From Actinomycetes bacterium (GTDB taxonomy: Bacteria; Actinomycetota; CADDZG01; JAHWKV01): 16,813 nucleotides of DNA. The stretch is taken from positions 1 to 16,813 of the forward strand of contig JAJCYF010000085.1 in the NCBI GenBank assembly GCA_029263035.1, in the 5' to 3' direction. A program made the translations under genes and the position numbers. How positions within the stretch are numbered: the stretch's first letter is position 1; every line of letters starts with the position of its first letter. Positions 7,828-15,581 of this stretch are shown one piece after another. The notes beneath the pieces were generated by a model. It did not search any database and was not told where the DNA came from. It saw only the letters and a list, made by a program, of their open reading frames with translations.

Positions 7828-10713
7828 ATGAGTGGTTCAGAGCAGGTTTCAGCCGATGTGGCGGTCAACGGACAGGCGAGCCAGAATGGTTCGCCCTCCG
7901 AGCCCGGCGGCAGGTTCGTGAAGCCGCAGGAGGGCCATGCCCTTCGATACGAGACCAAAGTCGATCTTTCGGAGCAGAACACCTCGCAAGCCCAGGTGGT
8001 CATGCTCGCCGGATGGGACAAAAAGGTCCTGGAGGTGGGTCCCGCTTCCGGTTACATGACGAAGGCTCTCAATGAGCGAGGCTGCCGGGTCACCGGAATC
8101 GAGCTGGATCCGGCCGCCGCAAAGATCGGTGCTCAATTCTGCGAGCGGATGATCGTAGGGGACATCGAGCGTCTGGACCTGCCCGCGCTGTTCGGCGAGG
8201 AGAAGTTCGACGTGGTCTTGTTCTCCGACGTGCTGGAGCACCTGATCGATCCGGTTGCCGTGCTGGCTTCCGTCAAGGCCATCCTGACTCCCGGCGGATA
8301 CGTCTGCGCCTCCATCCCTAACGTCACCCATGGAAGCATCCGGCTGGCGCTGCTGGCCGGTCGTTTTCGCTACATGGAACAGGGACTGCTCGACCGCACC
8401 CACCTGCGCTTTTTCAACCGGGGAGGAGTGGCCGAGCTCTTCGCCGCAGCGGGCTACGCGGTACGAGAGTGGAACCAGACGAATGTGGGCGTGTTCGCTT
8501 CGGAGATGGCGCTCAGAGAACAGGATTATCCCGCGGCCCTGATGCGGGCTCTGGAAACAACTCCCGACCACCTGGTCTACCAGTTCGTCGTCAGGGCCGA
8601 ACCGATTGCCGAGGGTGAGCCCATTGAGGTGCTTTCCCCGGAGTCCTACGAGGCGGACGTCAAAAAGATGTTCGAGCCCCTTTGGAGTATGGAAATGCGG
8701 ACCTGGGAGCTCCAGCAGGAGATCCACCGTCTTCGGGGTTTGATCGAGCTGGAGGTCGGAGACGCCGTAGCGGAGAGGGACATCCTTCTTTCGCAGCTGA
8801 CCGCCGAGTTGGCCGGAGCCCGCCATGCCTACGAGGTACTGAACAACCGGCTGGTTTACCGGCTGGTGCAAAGAGCGGAAGCCGCCCTGGATCGCCAGGC
8901 CCCGTGGGGTTCCCGGCGTCGCAAGCTGTTGTTGATGCCCGGCTACGCGCTGAGAATTGTGCTGGACAACGGCCCGTCCGGTCTGGCTCGCAAGCTCTTC
9001 AAGGTATGGGAGTGGGCGCCCAAGCTTTTGCAGAAGAGCGTTCAGCCGCTCGCCCTGCCTCAAGGCATCAGCTACGGAGACTGGGAGCGCCATCATGTCC
9101 TGGCTCCCGAGATGATCCGGCAGATGCGCCTCAAGATCCGCCAGTTCGTGTATCAGCCCAAGATCACAATCGTCGTGCCGGTGTACAACCCCGAGCCGGA
9201 ATGGCTTCGTGATGCCATCGAGTCGGTCAAGGGCCAGGTCTACCCGAACTGGGAGCTTTGCATTGTGGACGACAAGTCCCAACGTCAGGATGTCTTGGAC
9301 CTGCTGAAGGAGTACGAAAGTTCCGATCCCAGGATCAAGGTCACCTTCCTCAAGAAGAACCTGGGCATCGCCGGTGCATCGGCGGCCGCACTGGAAACCG
9401 CTACCGGAGAGTTCGTCGGGTTCCTGGATCACGACGACGAATTAAAGGCCCACGCTCTGTATCACGTGGTCAAACTGCTCAACGATCGCAGGGACCTGGA
9501 CTACATCTACTCGGATTCCGACCATCGCAGCGAGGCGGGGATTCTTGGCGACCCGTTCCGCAAACCGGGCTGGTCGCCCGACCTGCTCAAGTCCTGCAAC
9601 TACGTCACCCACTTCAGCGTTTACCGCCGCTCGGTGTTGGACTCGGTTGGGGGGATGCGCCCCGGATTCGACGGAAGCCAGGACTGGGATCTCACCCTCA
9701 GGGTTACCGAGGCCACCGAACGAATAGCCCACATCCCGGTTGTCCTCTACACCTGGCGCCAGGTCCCCGGCTCTGCCGCGCACGACGACATGAGCAAGCC
9801 ATGGGCGCACGATGCGGCACGGCGCGCTCTTGCCGATTCGCTGGCGCGACGGGGAATCGACGGAAGTATCGAGGACGGCCCCTATCCCGGCTACTACCGG
9901 GTGCGCTACGCAATAACCGGCGAGCCCAAGGTGAGCATCATCATCCCCACCCGGAACCGGGTTGACCTGTTGAGGACCTGCATCGACAGCATCCGGACTC
10001 TCTCCACCTGGCAGAACTACGAGATCATCATCGTGGACAACAACAGCGATGACCCCGAGGCGCTCGAGTACCTTGAAACCTACGGCGGGCGGGTGGTCCG
10101 CCACCCGGGAGAGTTCAACTTCTCACGGATCGTCAATGCCGGAGCCGAGCAGGCCGAAGGTGAATACATCCTGCTTCTCAACAACGACACCGAGGTCATC
10201 GCACCCGACTGGATCGAGGCCATGCTCGAGCATGCCCAGCGGCCCGAGGTGGGCGTCGTCGGCGCCCGCCTGCTCTTCCCGGACGGCAAGGCGCAGCACG
10301 AGGGGGTAATCGTCGGCCCCGGCGACGGCCTGGCCGGCAACGTCGACTTCGACAACTACTTCGGTCTGGGCCGGTGCGTCCACAACGTGTCGGCAGTTAC
10401 CGGCGCCTGCATGATGAGCCGGACCGAGGTCTACAAAGGTCTGGGCGGCTACGACGAAGAACTGCGGGTCGCCTACAACGACGTTGATTACTGTCTCAGG
10501 GCGAGCGAGAAGGGATTTCTGGTGGTCTACACGCCCTACGCGGAGCTGCGCCACTTTGAAGGCGCAACTAGGGGCATCGGCGACGAGGCAACCGCCCAGA
10601 AGGCCCATCCCATCGAGGACGAGAACACCTTCCGTGCCCGGTGGTCGGGCTTCTCCGACCCTTGGGACGCACCCAGCCAGAAATCCGGCCTTCCTCCCAT
10701 CCCGACCATTTAA
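7828..10713 (+). CDS. Trifunctional protein: SAM methyltransferase - helical linker - tandem GT2 glycosyltransferases
   Basis: A fusion of about 961 residues, probably methylating and extending a surface glycan in the cytoplasm. Numbering here counts from the in-frame TTG at 7822. Residues 45-260 are a class I methyltransferase: motif I VLEVGPASGYMT (69-80), acidic TGIELDP (91-97), VVLFSDVLEHLIDP (131-144) and LTPGGYVCASIPN (155-167). Residues 280-345 are charged and helix-like, then a basic stretch leads to GT2-A: ITIVVPVYNP (448-457), IVDDKS (481-486), FLDHDDE (534-540) and SQDWDLTLR (619-627). GT2-B follows: VSIIIPTRNR (704-713), IVDNNSDD (737-744), LLNNDTEV (785-792) and YNDVDYCLR (885-893). 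Both GT2 domains keep a DXD-like and a catalytic-Asp region. ATG 7828 is chosen, AGGAG lying 10 bp upstream; TTG 7822 is 4 bp from it. It is the first gene of the middle rightward block. Confidence 0.93.
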   Translation: MSGSEQVSADVAVNGQASQNGSPSEPGGRFVKPQEGHALRYETKVDLSEQNTSQAQVVMLAGWDKKVLEVGPASGYMTKALNERGCRVTGIELDPAAAKIGAQFCERMIVGDIERLDLPALFGEEKFDVVLFSDVLEHLIDPVAVLASVKAILTPGGYVCASIPNVTHGSIRLALLAGRFRYMEQGLLDRTHLRFFNRGGVAELFAAAGYAVREWNQTNVGVFASEMALREQDYPAALMRALETTPDHLVYQFVVRAEPIAEGEPIEVLSPESYEADVKKMFEPLWSMEMRTWELQQEIHRLRGLIELEVGDAVAERDILLSQLTAELAGARHAYEVLNNRLVYRLVQRAEAALDRQAPWGSRRRKLLLMPGYALRIVLDNGPSGLARKLFKVWEWAPKLLQKSVQPLALPQGISYGDWERHHVLAPEMIRQMRLKIRQFVYQPKITIVVPVYNPEPEWLRDAIESVKGQVYPNWELCIVDDKSQRQDVLDLLKEYESSDPRIKVTFLKKNLGIAGASAAALETATGEFVGFLDHDDELKAHALYHVVKLLNDRRDLDYIYSDSDHRSEAGILGDPFRKPGWSPDLLKSCNYVTHFSVYRRSVLDSVGGMRPGFDGSQDWDLTLRVTEATERIAHIPVVLYTWRQVPGSAAHDDMSKPWAHDAARRALADSLARRGIDGSIEDGPYPGYYRVRYAITGEPKVSIIIPTRNRVDLLRTCIDSIRTLSTWQNYEIIIVDNNSDDPEALEYLETYGGRVVRHPGEFNFSRIVNAGAEQAEGEYILLLNNDTEVIAPDWIEAMLEHAQRPEVGVVGARLLFPDGKAQHEGVIVGPGDGLAGNVDFDNYFGLGRCVHNVSAVTGACMMSRTEVYKGLGGYDEELRVAYNDVDYCLRASEKGFLVVYTPYAELRHFEGATRGIGDEATAQKAHPIEDENTFRARWSGFSDPWDAPSQKSGLPPIPTI

Positions 10714-10787
10714 CCGGGCCGGTGAACGAGTCGGACAATCAAGTCCTCCCGCCGGAGATTCCGCAGGCCGGTAGGCAGGTTGGGGAC

Positions 10788-11903
10788 ATGCAGTACTTCA
10801 TCGAGTTCCCCAAGGCCGGCCTGTTGTGCACCGGATCGTTCGTCGCCGTCCGGGGTTGGGTGTGGCACCCCAAAGGTATCGAAACCGTCGAATGCCGCAC
10901 CTCCCGGGGCCGGATTCCAACCAAAACCCGGTTCGGCCGGGCAGACGTCTTCAAGGCCCTGAGTGAACATCCACGGGCGTTTCACACCGGGTTCTACCTG
11001 GAGATAGAGCACGACATCTGGGCGAGCGGAGCCGAGCTCTGGGCGGAAAGTTGCGAAGGGGAGTGGGCCCGCTTCCACACTCTGGATGCCGATCTGGACG
11101 ACGGGTCCTTTGGACGGGCACAAAAAAGGCTCCTGGAGATCCTCGTCTGCCCCTCCTGCTACCGTTCGATCGATTTCCACATTCCCGCCTGCGCCGGGTG
11201 CGGACGGCCGGTTGAGTGGATGGGAGATGTTCCGAGCTTCCTGGGCCCGCGGCCCAGCCCGCTCGCCCGGGGCGAGCAGGTGAGCCGGCATCCGGTGATG
11301 GAGATCATTCCCGAGTACCTGGACCTCGATAGCGGCGGCCTGTTCCTGGATGCAGGAGCGGGCTGGCCGCCCGACTCCCGCCCGGACATCATTCAGGTGG
11401 AGATCGAGCGATTCCCGAGCACAAACGTGGTGGCCGACGGCGCCGAGCTTCCGTTTCGGCCGGAGACGTTCGACGGGATCATCTCCCACGCGGTGATGGA
11501 GCATGTGAAGGACCCGTTCGGCTACGCTGCAGACCTGGTTCGGGTGCTGAAGCCGGGCGGAAAGTTTATTTGCCACTCGGCGTTCCTGCAACCCCTACAC
11601 GGCTACCCCTACCATTATTTCAACACGACCCTGGAGGGCCTGAAGGTGTTGTTCGAGGGGGTGAAAATCCTCGATGCCGGTGTCTCCAAGTTCCAGCTCC
11701 CCTGGGTCACTTTGGAGTGGATCCTCCGGTCCTACTGTGCCGGATTCACGGATTCCGATGAGAAGGAGCGCTTCAAGAACATGAAGGTGGGCGATTTGCT
11801 CGGCGACATGGACGAAGACCGCCCGCTCAGGCAGTTCCAGTCGTTGACCGAAGAGACAACCCTCGAACTGGCGGCTGGTGTCTACATCCTTGGTGAGCGC
11901 TAG
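10788..11903 (+). CDS. Methyltransferase-like protein with N-terminal beta-rich module and zinc ribbon
   Basis: A 371-residue protein of three parts, probably modifying the same glycan. Residues 3-75 resemble a small beta-sandwich found at the front of some glycan-related proteins (FIEFPKAG, VAVRGWVW, R-x-DVF, HTGFYLEIE). Residues 119-140 form a zinc-ribbon-like CPSC/CAGC pair (Cys121, 124, 135, 138). Residues 184-370 are a Methyltransf_11-like domain: motif I is divergent (LFLDAGAGWPPD, 185-196), followed by VVADGAELPFRPETFDGIIS (214-233), HAVMEHVKDP (234-243) and RVLKPGGKFIC (252-262). The start is uncertain. ATG 10788 begins the recognisable module, but the frame is open upstream and GTG 10722, only 8 bp after the preceding stop, would add 22 residues whose codons also favour G/C at position three. 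Likely in one operon with the fusion gene before it. Confidence 0.85.
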   Translation: MQYFIEFPKAGLLCTGSFVAVRGWVWHPKGIETVECRTSRGRIPTKTRFGRADVFKALSEHPRAFHTGFYLEIEHDIWASGAELWAESCEGEWARFHTLDADLDDGSFGRAQKRLLEILVCPSCYRSIDFHIPACAGCGRPVEWMGDVPSFLGPRPSPLARGEQVSRHPVMEIIPEYLDLDSGGLFLDAGAGWPPDSRPDIIQVEIERFPSTNVVADGAELPFRPETFDGIISHAVMEHVKDPFGYAADLVRVLKPGGKFICHSAFLQPLHGYPYHYFNTTLEGLKVLFEGVKILDAGVSKFQLPWVTLEWILRSYCAGFTDSDEKERFKNMKVGDLLGDMDEDRPLRQFQSLTEETTLELAAGVYILGER

Positions 11904-11951
11904 CCGGCAGGACCGGTACAAACCTCTCCACCCTTCACGAAAAGGATCCCC

Positions 11952-12770
11952 ATGACCGCGAAGTCAACGCCGGAACTGCTCTATCTCGACCTGCTCAAGC
12001 GCATCTTGACCAGGACGGGATTCGTCACCTACCAGCTTCCGATTACCCGGGGCTGGCGCCGGAAGCTCTACGGCCCGGCTAAGGCCGTTCTGAAGGCCCG
12101 CGGTTTTCAGCTCGTTCGGAGAGTGGACCCGGAGATGCGCCGGATCGGTGGGGACTGGCCGTCCGACGCGGAGACGATGGTGGGCATGGTCCGTCTGGAC
12201 AACGTTCAGGAGTGCGTGCTTGACGTCTTCGCCAATAAGGTACCGGGCGATTTCATCGAAACCGGCGTCTGGCGCGGGGGGACCAGCATTTTCATGACCG
12301 GGGCGATGAAGGCGTTCGGCGAGACCGGCCGCGTGATGTGGGTGGCGGACTCGTTCAAAGGCCTTCCCAAGCCGAAAGAGGGTGATCACCCCACCGATAC
12401 CGGCGATCCGCTCCACAAGTTCCAGGACCTGGCGGTCCCGCTGGAGACCGTGAAGGACAATTTCCGGCGATACGATCTTTTGAACGATCAGGTTAGGTTC
12501 CTGCCCGGCTGGTTTGAGGACACGCTGGCCAAGGCACCGGTGGAAAAGCTCGCTATCCTGCGGCTGGACGGCGACATGTACTCATCCACCATGGTGGCGC
12601 TGGAGGCGCTGTATCCGAAGCTGTCGGTCGGGGGCTATGTGATTGTGGACGACTACTCCGCCCTTGAGAGCTGCAAGCAGGCAGTAGACGACTTTCGTGC
12701 CAAGAACAGCATTGAGGACCCCGTCAAGCAGGTCGACTGGGCGGCGGTTTACTGGCAGCGGAGCAGCTGA
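11952..12770 (+). CDS. TylF/macrocin O-methyltransferase family protein
   Basis: SAM-dependent O-methyltransferase of the TylF type, a family that methylates sugar hydroxyls in a metal-dependent way (macrocin O-methyltransferase in tylosin synthesis); here the likely substrate is a sugar of the surface glycan. The 272 residues show FIETGVWRGGTSIFM (101-115) as SAM motif I, the family-typical WVADSFKGLPKP (130-141), LRLDGDMYSSTMVALE (203-218) with putative metal ligands Asp206 and Asp208, and GGYVIVDDYS (227-236) with Asp233/234. The length is close to the family norm, with a basic N-terminal stretch (16-60) before the catalytic core. ATG 11952 has AAAGGA 5-6 bp upstream. It follows the zinc-ribbon methyltransferase by 48 bp and ends 12 bp from the convergent methyltransferase gene. 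Confidence 0.93.
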   Translation: MTAKSTPELLYLDLLKRILTRTGFVTYQLPITRGWRRKLYGPAKAVLKARGFQLVRRVDPEMRRIGGDWPSDAETMVGMVRLDNVQECVLDVFANKVPGDFIETGVWRGGTSIFMTGAMKAFGETGRVMWVADSFKGLPKPKEGDHPTDTGDPLHKFQDLAVPLETVKDNFRRYDLLNDQVRFLPGWFEDTLAKAPVEKLAILRLDGDMYSSTMVALEALYPKLSVGGYVIVDDYSALESCKQAVDDFRAKNSIEDPVKQVDWAAVYWQRSS

Positions 12771-12785
12771 GTTCCGGGGAGCTCA
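12768..12785. terminator. Possible hairpin spanning the convergent stop codons
   Basis: TGAGTTCC-GG-GGAGCTCA forms an imperfect inverted repeat: a 7-bp stem with one G-U wobble and a 4-nt loop. It contains the stop codons of both convergent genes (TGA 12768-12770 on +, TGA on the minus strand at 12785-12783). There is no T-run on either side, so intrinsic termination is doubtful; part of the symmetry comes simply from the two facing stops. Confidence 0.2.
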
Positions 12786-13517
12786 GGCATAACGCTTGGC
12801 GACCACCACAACTACTGCACAGCCCAGGGTGCGGGCCACCGGCGTCTTCTCCAGAACCGGCTCAACCTTTTTCGTCAGGCTTGCGATCCAGCCCGGGCAG
12901 AACATCGGGACGAACCCGCCGAACTTCACCGAGGTGATCGTGCCGCCGCCCTTGCGGATCCAGCCCAGCAGCCGCAGCGTGGGGTAGGAGCGCTCGTGGT
13001 GGTCCCGGTGGTACTTGGACAGCTTCTCGATAACTTTGAGACCCAGGTTGTTTCCGTTCGGCTCCAGGATGACCACCTCGCGGGCGACCCGGAACGCTTC
13101 TTTGATGGTCTCCCACGGCTTGTCGTCGTGGTGAAGCACGCCCTGGATGACCGCCAGGTCGAAAGTCCCGTCGCTCCATTGGAGCTGGTGTCCATTGCCG
13201 ACCACGAAGTCCAGGTTCTCGATATCCTGGTTGTGCGCTTTGGCGACCGCCACGGCGTTGGGGGCGGGGTCCATTCCGATCATGCTGGACGGATGTCCAC
13301 GATCGTAGAACCGCCGGGTGAAGTGCCCGTCGCCGCAACCGATGTCCAGGACGCTCTTGCCCTCGAAGGAGGCCGAGTTCAGGATCAGGTTTTCCAGGTT
13401 CTTTGTGGCCAGGCGGCTACTAAGACGCGGGTCGGTGGTGTACACGTATCCGTCGATCTTGGCGGCGTCGTCGTCAAAGACCTGAATCTCGGCCTTCATG
13501 GGGGTTGCGTCGGACAT
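12783..13517 (-). CDS. Class I SAM-dependent methyltransferase
   Basis: A 244-residue methyltransferase with a complete Rossmann SAM core: SVLDIGCGDGHFTRRFYDRG (55-74) is motif I, MIGMDPAPNAVAVAKA (79-94) holds the ribose-binding acid (Asp83), then VVGNGHQLQWSDGTFDLAVI (105-124), GVLHHDDKP (126-134) as motif IV and VVILEPNGNNLG (148-159). The C-terminal 85 residues are basic then hydrophobic (LGCAVVVVVAKRYA at the end) and may contact membrane or a lipid-linked substrate. The substrate is unknown; the surroundings suggest a glycan or glycolipid. The ATG at 13517-13515 is chosen because GGAGAG lies just upstream; the longer open frame to 13634 would run into the end of the epimerase gene. It is downstream of the epimerase gene on the same strand (58-bp gap), probably one operon. 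Confidence 0.9.
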   Translation of the reverse strand: MSDATPMKAEIQVFDDDAAKIDGYVYTTDPRLSSRLATKNLENLILNSASFEGKSVLDIGCGDGHFTRRFYDRGHPSSMIGMDPAPNAVAVAKAHNQDIENLDFVVGNGHQLQWSDGTFDLAVIQGVLHHDDKPWETIKEAFRVAREVVILEPNGNNLGLKVIEKLSKYHRDHHERSYPTLRLLGWIRKGGGTITSVKFGGFVPMFCPGWIASLTKKVEPVLEKTPVARTLGCAVVVVVAKRYA

Positions 13518-13575
13518 GGACTCTCCAGAGATCAAGTGGGCTGTTTCGATAACCCTAACCCACTGGGGCGGTGGC

Positions 13576-14523
13576 TCAGGCATACAGCTCGCGCAGGCCC
13601 GGATTCTGCTCGAACCAGTCCACGAAACCTTCAAACCCTTCCTCGAAGCTTAACGCGGGAGTCCAGCCCAACTGGACTGCTATCTTGCGGTTGTCGGACA
13701 CCCAGCACGTCGAGTCCCAGCTGCGCTGCTCCATCGACCCCCAGCCGGGCTCTTCGGGGATGTCCAGCCTCGCCCGGGCGATCTTCACCGCCTCCTCGAT
13801 CGTGATCTGTCTCCCGGTCCCGACGTTGTACACCGCCCCCCGTTCCTCCTGTGGAGCCGTGGCCGCCAGTAGATAGGCCCGGCTGACATCGTCCACGTAG
13901 ACGAAGTCCCGGGCGATGTCGGGGCGGACAAGCGGCGGCAGGCGCTGTTCCAGCCCGCGGGCGATCAGGGTTGGAATGAGGCGGCCGGGCTCTTCGTAGG
14001 GCCCGAAAACCGAGTACAGCCGTAGGGTGGGAAGCCTGACGCCGGTGGTCTCGGCGATATGCCGGCAGTAATGCGTGGCCGCCGCTTTCGTCCAGGCATA
14101 GTGGCTGTTGGGCTCCAGCCGGTCGGTCTCAGAGGGAGGCCGCTTCTTGAAGCCGTACTCGGAGGAGGAGCCTGTATTGACGATCGCCTCGGCTCCCGCC
14201 CGAATTCCGGCCTGGACGACGGCCATCGTCGCCCCGATGTTCGTTGCCACCATGCGGCCGGCATCGGTTTGGGTCGAGTAGGCACCGTGGGCGGCCAGGT
14301 GAAAAACCCAGTCGGGCCGGGCCGAGCCTATGCAGTCGGAAACCCCGCCGGCGTCGCATAGGTCGATCTCCACCACGGGGGCGTCGGCCCTGATTTCCTC
14401 CAGACGCCAAAGGTCTGAGCCCGGACGCACCAAAAGGTGTACTTGGTGCCCCTCGGAAAGCAGTGTCCGGGCCAGGTTGGCGCCCACGAACCCAGCCGCT
14501 CCGGTGATAACAACCCTCTTCAA
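13576..14523 (-). CDS. NAD-dependent sugar epimerase/dehydratase (extended SDR)
   Basis: A 315-residue extended short-chain dehydrogenase acting on a nucleotide sugar, as a 4-epimerase, 4,6-dehydratase or 4-ketoreductase. Visible: the glycine-rich NAD(P) motif TGAAGFVG (7-14), Asp54 of EIDLCD, WVFHLAAHGAYS (72-83), the Ser-rich NTGSSSEYG (116-124) and the catalytic Tyr142/Lys146 in HYAWTK. Later landmarks are LRLYSVFGPYEEPGRLIP, DFVYVDDVSRAYLLAA and VYNVGTGRQITI. All catalytic residues are present and the length is standard. It starts with TTG at 14523, with GGAG 7-8 bp upstream. The reaction cannot be assigned from sequence alone; the H-x-A-Y-S-T loop resembles uncharacterised epimerases of polysaccharide loci. 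It is the first gene of a leftward pair with a methyltransferase and divergent from the split transketolase. Confidence 0.9.
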   Translation of the reverse strand: MKRVVITGAAGFVGANLARTLLSEGHQVHLLVRPGSDLWRLEEIRADAPVVEIDLCDAGGVSDCIGSARPDWVFHLAAHGAYSTQTDAGRMVATNIGATMAVVQAGIRAGAEAIVNTGSSSEYGFKKRPPSETDRLEPNSHYAWTKAAATHYCRHIAETTGVRLPTLRLYSVFGPYEEPGRLIPTLIARGLEQRLPPLVRPDIARDFVYVDDVSRAYLLAATAPQEERGAVYNVGTGRQITIEEAVKIARARLDIPEEPGWGSMEQRSWDSTCWVSDNRKIAVQLGWTPALSFEEGFEGFVDWFEQNPGLRELYA

Positions 14524-14693
14524 ATCCGCGCTCCGGCGGCAGGAGCAAGCAGCCCCGGCAATGCCTTCCGGAAGCCGATAGTCCCCATGCGCTTAGAATT
14601 ACCCGGTCCGGCTTGTCTGTGGGGCATTTGGCCTCCGACCCTCCTGGCTGTCAGAGTGTCTCGGGACGGTTGGGAGCACGATGGGAGCAAAGT
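14524..14693. promoter_or_regulatory. Divergent intergenic region, candidate -10 TAGAAT
   Basis: This 170-bp gap lies between the leftward epimerase gene and the rightward transketolase genes and must hold at least one promoter for each. TAGAAT at 14594-14599 matches five of six bases of a bacterial -10 box on the + strand, in a local A/T-rich spot, but no good -35 lies 16-18 bp upstream. If used, transcription would begin near 14606 and give a leader of roughly 90 nt. The transketolase ribosome binding site GGGAG is at 14683-14687. No minus-strand promoter stood out. Confidence 0.3.
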
Positions 14694-15581
14694 GTGAGTG
14701 AAATCGCGGCCAATGTAGCAGTCGAGCAGGTCCTGGACGGGGGTGCTCTCGACTCGCATGTTCCACAGCTTAATCTTGAGACCCACGTCGAGCTAATGGC
14801 AAAGCAGATCCGCCTGTCCATTTTGAAGCAGTCTCGGCGAGCCCATGTCGGACACATTGGATCGGCTCTTTCCATTGCCGACATCGTCGCCACCCTCTAC
14901 GGGGGTGCCATGACTCTTCCCTCCCCCGACGACCCGGAGCGGGACCGGCTGGTGCTCTCCAAGGGTCATGCCGCCCTGGCTCTTTATTCGGCACTCACCC
15001 TGATTGGTTGGATGTCGGAGGAGCAGCTGGACACCTACTGTGCGGATGCCAGCCTGTTGGGGGTGCACCCGGAGCGGGACCTGAGAGGAATTGATTTCAC
15101 CACTGGTTCGCTGGGTCACGGACTGTCGCTGGGCGCCGGCGCCGCCCTCGCCGCCCGCATGCAGCACTCCGACCGCCGGAACTTCGTGGTGATGAGCGAT
15201 GCCGAGTGCAATGAGGGCTCAGTTTGGGAAGCGGCGATGTTCGCCGGACAGCATGGCCTCGGCAACCTGATCGCCATCATCGACCTGAACGGACAGCAGG
15301 CGCTGGGATACACCAAAGATGTCATCGATCTCGCCCCCATGCACTCCCTCTGGCAGGCCTTCAAATGGGACGTGCACGAGGTGGACGGACACGACGTGTC
15401 GGCCATGGCCAAGACCATTGATTCCTTAGACACAAGAGCCGGGCGTCCTCACGTGCTGATCGCTCGGACCATCTTCGGCAAGGGCGTCAGCTACATGCAG
15501 AGCCTGATCAAGTGGCACTACCTGCCGATGTCCGAGGATCAGTACGTGCAAGCGGTTGCCGAGGTTGAGGCTGGCTCATGA
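14694..15581 (+). CDS. Split transketolase, N-terminal (ThDP pyrophosphate-binding) subunit
   Basis: The first half of a transketolase, an enzyme moving a two-carbon ketol unit between sugars. The 295 residues contain HVGHIGSALSIADIVATLYG (51-70), DRLVLSKGHAALALYSAL (84-101), FTTGSLGHGLSLGAGAA (135-151) and the ThDP/Mg motif region VVMSDAECNEGSVWEAAMFA (165-184) ending at IIDLNG (195-200). The usual GDG is SDA here, but the metal-binding Asp169 and Asn199 are kept. GTG 14694 is chosen over the longer open frame because GGGAG (14683-14687) lies 6 bp upstream. Its stop overlaps the ATG of the second subunit gene as ATGA. Together the halves make 607 residues, somewhat under a full-length transketolase of about 650. 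A 1-deoxyxylulose-5-phosphate synthase-like role is less likely given the TK-type motifs. The position inside a glycan locus suggests supply of a special sugar rather than central metabolism. Confidence 0.92.
   Translation: MSEIAANVAVEQVLDGGALDSHVPQLNLETHVELMAKQIRLSILKQSRRAHVGHIGSALSIADIVATLYGGAMTLPSPDDPERDRLVLSKGHAALALYSALTLIGWMSEEQLDTYCADASLLGVHPERDLRGIDFTTGSLGHGLSLGAGAALAARMQHSDRRNFVVMSDAECNEGSVWEAAMFAGQHGLGNLIAIIDLNGQQALGYTKDVIDLAPMHSLWQAFKWDVHEVDGHDVSAMAKTIDSLDTRAGRPHVLIARTIFGKGVSYMQSLIKWHYLPMSEDQYVQAVAEVEAGS

Noticed and set aside
7849..9432. A 527-codon minus-strand open frame under the methyltransferase-GT2 fusion
   Set aside because: It has no recognisable domain and lies fully within a strongly supported gene; it is a shadow frame.
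10710..11591. A 293-codon minus-strand open frame opposite the zinc-ribbon methyltransferase
   Set aside because: It shows no motifs, is Pro/Gly/Arg-rich as expected of antisense in GC-rich DNA, and has no matching operon context.
12996..13805. A 269-codon plus-strand open frame across the methyltransferase and epimerase genes
   Set aside because: It spans two well-supported minus-strand genes and their gap, and its translation has no domain features.
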